NCBI GenBank assembly: GCA_017553245.1
Contig: JAFZMT010000198.1
Coordinates: forward strand, 1 to 7,020
Reading direction: 5' to 3'
DNA from: Methanomicrobium sp.
GTDB taxonomy: Archaea > Halobacteriota > Methanomicrobia > Methanomicrobiales > Methanomicrobiaceae
DNA: 7,020 nucleotides
Position numbers and translations under genes: made by a program. Shown here in pieces: positions 4,884-7,020 of this stretch. How positions within the stretch are numbered: position 1 is the first letter of the stretch; every line of letters begins with the position of its first letter. The notes under the pieces were generated by a model that was given only the letters and a program-made list of their open reading frames with translations, was not told where the DNA came from and ran no database searches.

Positions 4884-5999
4884 ATGCCGATAGAATTTGA
4901 CAAGAAAGAACTTGTAAAATATCCTTTTTTAAAAGAAGCCCACTCTCTTGTCGGCAGCAGGGCATATGCGCTCAACAACCTTCTGGAGCTTGAATCCGGC
5001 AAAAGGCTGGCTCAGAAAGCGCGGGACAGAATCAAAGCCGCCCTCAGCATGGACTATGTCTTTGACAATGTCACGGGTTCGTCGGGTGACATCCCCGAGC
5101 ATGAGATACTTTCCTACGCAATCGCACGCATGATAGTCTCCTGCATGAACGAGCGCCCCGTCATCGACAAATTATGCCGCTACGAATCCGAACGCGCCGC
5201 ATACTTCCTCAAGCACGAAGAGCCTGCCAAGAAGGAGTATATTGCCCGCAGTCTGGGCATTGATCTGAGATCGGGGCAGATGAGCGTCCGCGAATACGTG
5301 GAACTCGTAAGGGACATCCGTGACGCGAAGTGGCAGCTCGTCAACCGCGACGTAAGCAACGGAAACGTCGCCGTAAGCCGCGATGAAGCCGAAGAACTCT
5401 TAAAGGAGCGTATCCGCAGCATGCTTCACGGTCAGCTCCCGCTCCCCGTTCCCGACGAAATCAAAGAGAAATTCAAGCCGCTCTCCGACGAGGTCTCCGC
5501 CGTTTACAAGGAGAGAGTCATGGAGCAGTTCGGCGAGGTTGACGAGGGTTCGTTTCCGCCGTGCATGAAGGCAATAATTTCGTCGGTCACGGACGGCACC
5601 AACATACCCCATACCGCAAGGTTTTCGCTGACGGCATTCATGCACACAATCGGCATGGACATAAACGGCATTGTGGGCGTATTCACGCGTGCACCCGATT
5701 TCAACGTCGACATGACGATGTATCAGGTCGACCATATCTCGGGAGGCGGCGGAACGGAATACACGCCGCCGCAGTGCGTCACCATGAAGACATACGGTCT
5801 CTGCTGTCCCGACGGTATCTGCAAATCAAAGAAGTTTCAGCACCCCTTAAGCTATTACAAATACAAAAAGAAGGTCACAGGAGGCAGTTCCGCTAAAGGC
5901 TCCAAGCCGGCATCCGCGCCCGACTCTAAACCGGATAAAATCGGTGCGAGGATTGATGCAAAAGAGCGCGAAAAGGCGGATAAAACCGCCAAAAATTGA
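4884..5999 (+). CDS. priL: DNA primase large subunit PriL
   Basis: PriL partners the catalytic PriS to make primers; its C-terminal domain holds a 4Fe-4S cluster needed for initiation. The 371-residue form starts MPIEFDKKELVKYPFLKEA, which matches the family's usual N-terminus. An in-frame ATG at 4839 would add 15 residues (MRLKTVKLHLFRNPK) that look like translated spacer. Neither start has a good ribosome site. Cluster cysteines, numbered from 4884, are C227 (FPPCMKAI), C298 (PPQCVTMK), C307 or C308 (YGLCC) and C313 (DGIC), followed by the typical HPLSYY. The helical N-terminal domain covers about 1-200. After HPLSYY comes an unusual tail of about 45 residues rich in Lys, Ala, Ser and Pro, probably disordered. 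The pcn neighbour supports the assignment and suggests joint expression. priS is not in the window. Confidence 0.94.
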   Translation: MPIEFDKKELVKYPFLKEAHSLVGSRAYALNNLLELESGKRLAQKARDRIKAALSMDYVFDNVTGSSGDIPEHEILSYAIARMIVSCMNERPVIDKLCRYESERAAYFLKHEEPAKKEYIARSLGIDLRSGQMSVREYVELVRDIRDAKWQLVNRDVSNGNVAVSRDEAEELLKERIRSMLHGQLPLPVPDEIKEKFKPLSDEVSAVYKERVMEQFGEVDEGSFPPCMKAIISSVTDGTNIPHTARFSLTAFMHTIGMDINGIVGVFTRAPDFNVDMTMYQVDHISGGGGTEYTPPQCVTMKTYGLCCPDGICKSKKFQHPLSYYKYKKKVTGGSSAKGSKPASAPDSKPDKIGARIDAKEREKADKTAKN

Positions 6000-6003
6000 G
6001 ATT

Positions 6004-6022
6004 TATCTCTTATTTTATTTTT
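6004..6022 (+). terminator. Probable oligo-T terminator of pcn-priL
   Basis: Immediately after the priL stop codon the plus strand reads TATCTCTTATTTTATTTTTT, a T-rich tract of the kind archaeal RNA polymerase stops at. No hairpin is needed or seen. The next gene converges on this site from the other strand. Confidence 0.55.
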
Positions 6023-6063
6023 TGCTGCTCAGATTATTTGCGCTGACAGTTATCGTTATTTTT

Positions 6064-6099
6064 CGTTTATATCGTCGTTTATGCTGCCGTTTACTGCTT
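6064..6099. repeat. 12-bp period repeat (CGTTTA) overlapping the small membrane gene's stop
   Basis: CGTTTATATCGT (6064-6075), CGTTTATGCTGC (6076-6087) and CGTTTACTGCTT (6088-6099) follow each other at exactly 12-bp spacing, with looser CGTT elements before (6054) and after (6106). The third unit contains the stop codon (TTA at 6091-6093) of the leftward membrane protein gene. The remainder of each unit is diverged. Confidence 0.55.
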
Positions 6100-6276
6100 C
6101 TTTGCCGTTTCCTTGCTGATATAGTATCCGCCGCATGACATAAGGACAATGAAGAGGATTATCGACGCGAGCGTTGCGTATGCCGCCGGCATCAGAGCCG
6201 GAAGCACGATTAAGGCGATTATGAAGATAATTATGCTGCTGACCGCCGTTGTGCAGTCAAGTAATACGGGATTCAT
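6091..6276 (-). CDS. Small two-helix membrane protein, function unknown
   Basis: A 61-residue protein with two clear hydrophobic segments, about residues 10-30 (AVSSIIIFIIALIVLPALMP) and 34-54 (TLASIILFIVLMSCGGYYI), joined by a short PAAYA turn and followed by a charged SKETAKKQ tail. This is a helical hairpin that would sit in the cytoplasmic membrane; the positive tail is probably cytoplasmic. I do not recognise the family. Support for a real gene is the strong membrane-protein pattern and an ATG start at 6276; the opposite-strand open frame over the same bases has no such pattern. Its upstream region on the minus strand has an AAAGATATAG box centred about 29 bases before the ATG, which would fit a nearly leaderless transcript. 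It converges on priL and diverges from the ThiN-domain gene. Confidence 0.65.
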   Translation of the reverse strand: MNPVLLDCTTAVSSIIIFIIALIVLPALMPAAYATLASIILFIVLMSCGGYYISKETAKKQ

Positions 6277-6298
6277 GCAATCTTTTTTTGATGTATTA

Positions 6299-6320
6299 GA
6301 CTATATCTTTATCTTATTAA
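6299..6320. promoter_or_regulatory. Candidate TATA elements in the divergent gap before the ThiN-domain gene
   Basis: The 107-bp gap between the two divergent starts has an AT-rich block. It reads CTTTATCTTATTAA on the plus strand (facing the ThiN-domain gene) and AAAGATATAG on the minus strand (facing the small membrane gene). Spacing to both start codons is plausible for archaeal promoters. There is no stronger evidence. Confidence 0.25.
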
Positions 6321-6353
6321 AGCCGCGAAAACCGCTGCAAAACTGCATGCGTA

Positions 6354-6380
6354 ATTGGTGTGATAAAAGATTGGTGTGAT
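6354..6380 (+). repeat. Duplicated ribosome-site segment before the ThiN-domain gene
   Basis: ATTGGTGTGAT occurs at 6354-6364 and again at 6370-6380, a tandem duplication with a 16-bp period. Each copy contains GGTG, a match to the anti-Shine-Dalgarno sequence. The second copy sits 7 bases before the ATG at 6384 and is the likely working site. The first copy contains a GTG (6360) that is in frame but has no ribosome site of its own. Confidence 0.75.
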
Positions 6381-6383
6381 CAC

Positions 6384-7010
6384 ATGAACTCGGAAGAACG
6401 CGAAGAAATTGAGGACGAACTTACGAAAGCCGCGGGGAAACTCGCCGCAAATATCGCTGACGGCTCGCTGCCGCGGGCACTCATACCCGATGCGGGGATA
6501 TGCCTGATTTACGGCGCGGAACATGCGCGTAGCCTTGCGGACATCGCCGCAGTCACGGTGATGCCCGACGGCAAAACATCCGAAGATGCCATCTTCGATG
6601 CCGCAGGCGGCGGCAGCAACGGCGACAAAGGCGACAGAGGCACCGGTCTCAACAGATCGATAATACTCACGGCAATGAGATTTGACCCAGACATACGTTC
6701 AGCCGCGATACTCCGCTATTCGAAGCCCGTTGTCGACAAAGCCCGCGAAATGCTCTTTGAAGTAAGGGAAGCCGACCGCAGAAACGCGGGATCGTCGACT
6801 CCGCTGATGGACTGGAGAACGGCGTTCTGCTGCAAAAAAGAGGACGTCCCCGACATCATCTACATCGCCGGCGAAGATACAAAAAAGGGCGGCAATGACG
6901 CAAAAACCGGCGCGGATTGCGAACCGATGATAATCCTATTAGGCATCTCCCCGTCAGCGACCGTTAACAATATTCTTATGCTCGGCGAGCGCATAAATAA
7001 TAGAAACTAA
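6384..7010 (+). CDS. Stand-alone ThiN-domain protein, possibly non-catalytic
   Basis: The 208-residue protein matches the archaeal thiamine-phosphate synthase ThiN domain, which in fused or single form joins the pyrimidine and thiazole halves of thiamine phosphate. Family landmarks are RALIPDAG (31-38), LADIAAV (51-57), AMRFDPDIRSA (97-107), RYS (111-113), MDW (142-144), VPDIIY (155-160) and EPMIILLG (180-187). There is no ThiD kinase domain and no N-terminal helix-turn-helix. The Arg after AAVxG and the His before the AMRFDP helix, which I recall as essential in ThiN, appear replaced: no Arg in AAVTVMPDGK, and N90 in GTGLNRS. It also carries Gly/Asp/Lys-rich insertions at about 73-87 and 163-178. 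The start ATG follows GGTGTGAT; a GTG at 6360 would add eight residues. It could be a thiamine-phosphate sensor or a diverged enzyme. Fold assignment is firm, function is not. Confidence 0.8.
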   Translation: MNSEEREEIEDELTKAAGKLAANIADGSLPRALIPDAGICLIYGAEHARSLADIAAVTVMPDGKTSEDAIFDAAGGGSNGDKGDRGTGLNRSIILTAMRFDPDIRSAAILRYSKPVVDKAREMLFEVREADRRNAGSSTPLMDWRTAFCCKKEDVPDIIYIAGEDTKKGGNDAKTGADCEPMIILLGISPSATVNNILMLGERINNRN

Positions 7011-7020
7011 ATAAACGGTA

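Noticed and set aside
6149..6379. Plus-strand open frame of 76 codons opposite the small membrane gene
   Set aside because: The minus-strand frame gives two clean transmembrane helices; the plus-strand product does not look like a known protein and runs through the divergent promoter region.
6375..6384. TGTGATCACA resembling a CRP site
   Set aside because: CRP half-sites need a six-base spacer, which is missing, and the bases are explained by the ribosome site and start codon of the ThiN-domain gene.

Overview
This window looks like chromosomal DNA of a methanogenic euryarchaeon, most likely of the order Methanomicrobiales; the placement is inferred from gene content and protein style, without any search. 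It carries an archaeal sliding clamp (PCNA) followed by the iron-sulfur large subunit of the archaeal primase, an archaeal-type MoaA, an FtsJ/RlmE-type RNA methyltransferase and a stand-alone ThiN-domain protein. Gaps between genes are AT-rich, with archaeal-style TATA-like boxes and oligo-T tracts rather than bacterial hairpin terminators. No rRNA, tRNA, CRISPR array, insertion sequence or phage gene was seen.

Layout. Bases 1-253 are non-coding and hold a short tandem array (ATGACAC(C)GATA) and a probable terminator. From 3651 down to 254 four genes run leftward: rlmE (23S rRNA or other RNA 2'-O-methyltransferase), moaA (molybdenum/tungsten cofactor synthesis), an unrecognised 169-residue protein, and an M20-family zinc metallopeptidase. 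The last two are 9 bp apart and almost certainly co-transcribed. A 374-bp gap (3652-4025), with dyads, a 12-bp tandem repeat and TATA-like boxes, separates the divergent rlmE and pcn. Rightward come pcn (sliding clamp) and priL (primase large subunit), a replication pair. Then a small leftward two-helix membrane protein (6091-6276) faces a rightward ThiN-domain gene (6384-7010) across a short divergent gap.

How they work together. PCNA and PriL are both replisome parts and are probably expressed together. MoaA feeds pterin cofactor synthesis, needed in methanogens by the Mo/W enzymes formylmethanofuran dehydrogenase and formate dehydrogenase. The remaining genes are housekeeping or unassigned; no defence or mobile system is evident.

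Most interesting signals. (1) Most gaps hold their own unrelated short tandem repeat, several touching a gene end. The clearest is a 20-bp unit that includes the last four codons and stop of pcn and recurs, decayed, up to priL. (2) The ThiN-domain protein appears to lack both residues I recall as catalytic in ThiN, which suggests a binding or regulatory role. (3) The pcn leader contains a nested hairpin just before its ribosome binding site. (4) Start codons of rlmE, priL and the ThiN gene are best placed downstream of the longest-ORF starts.
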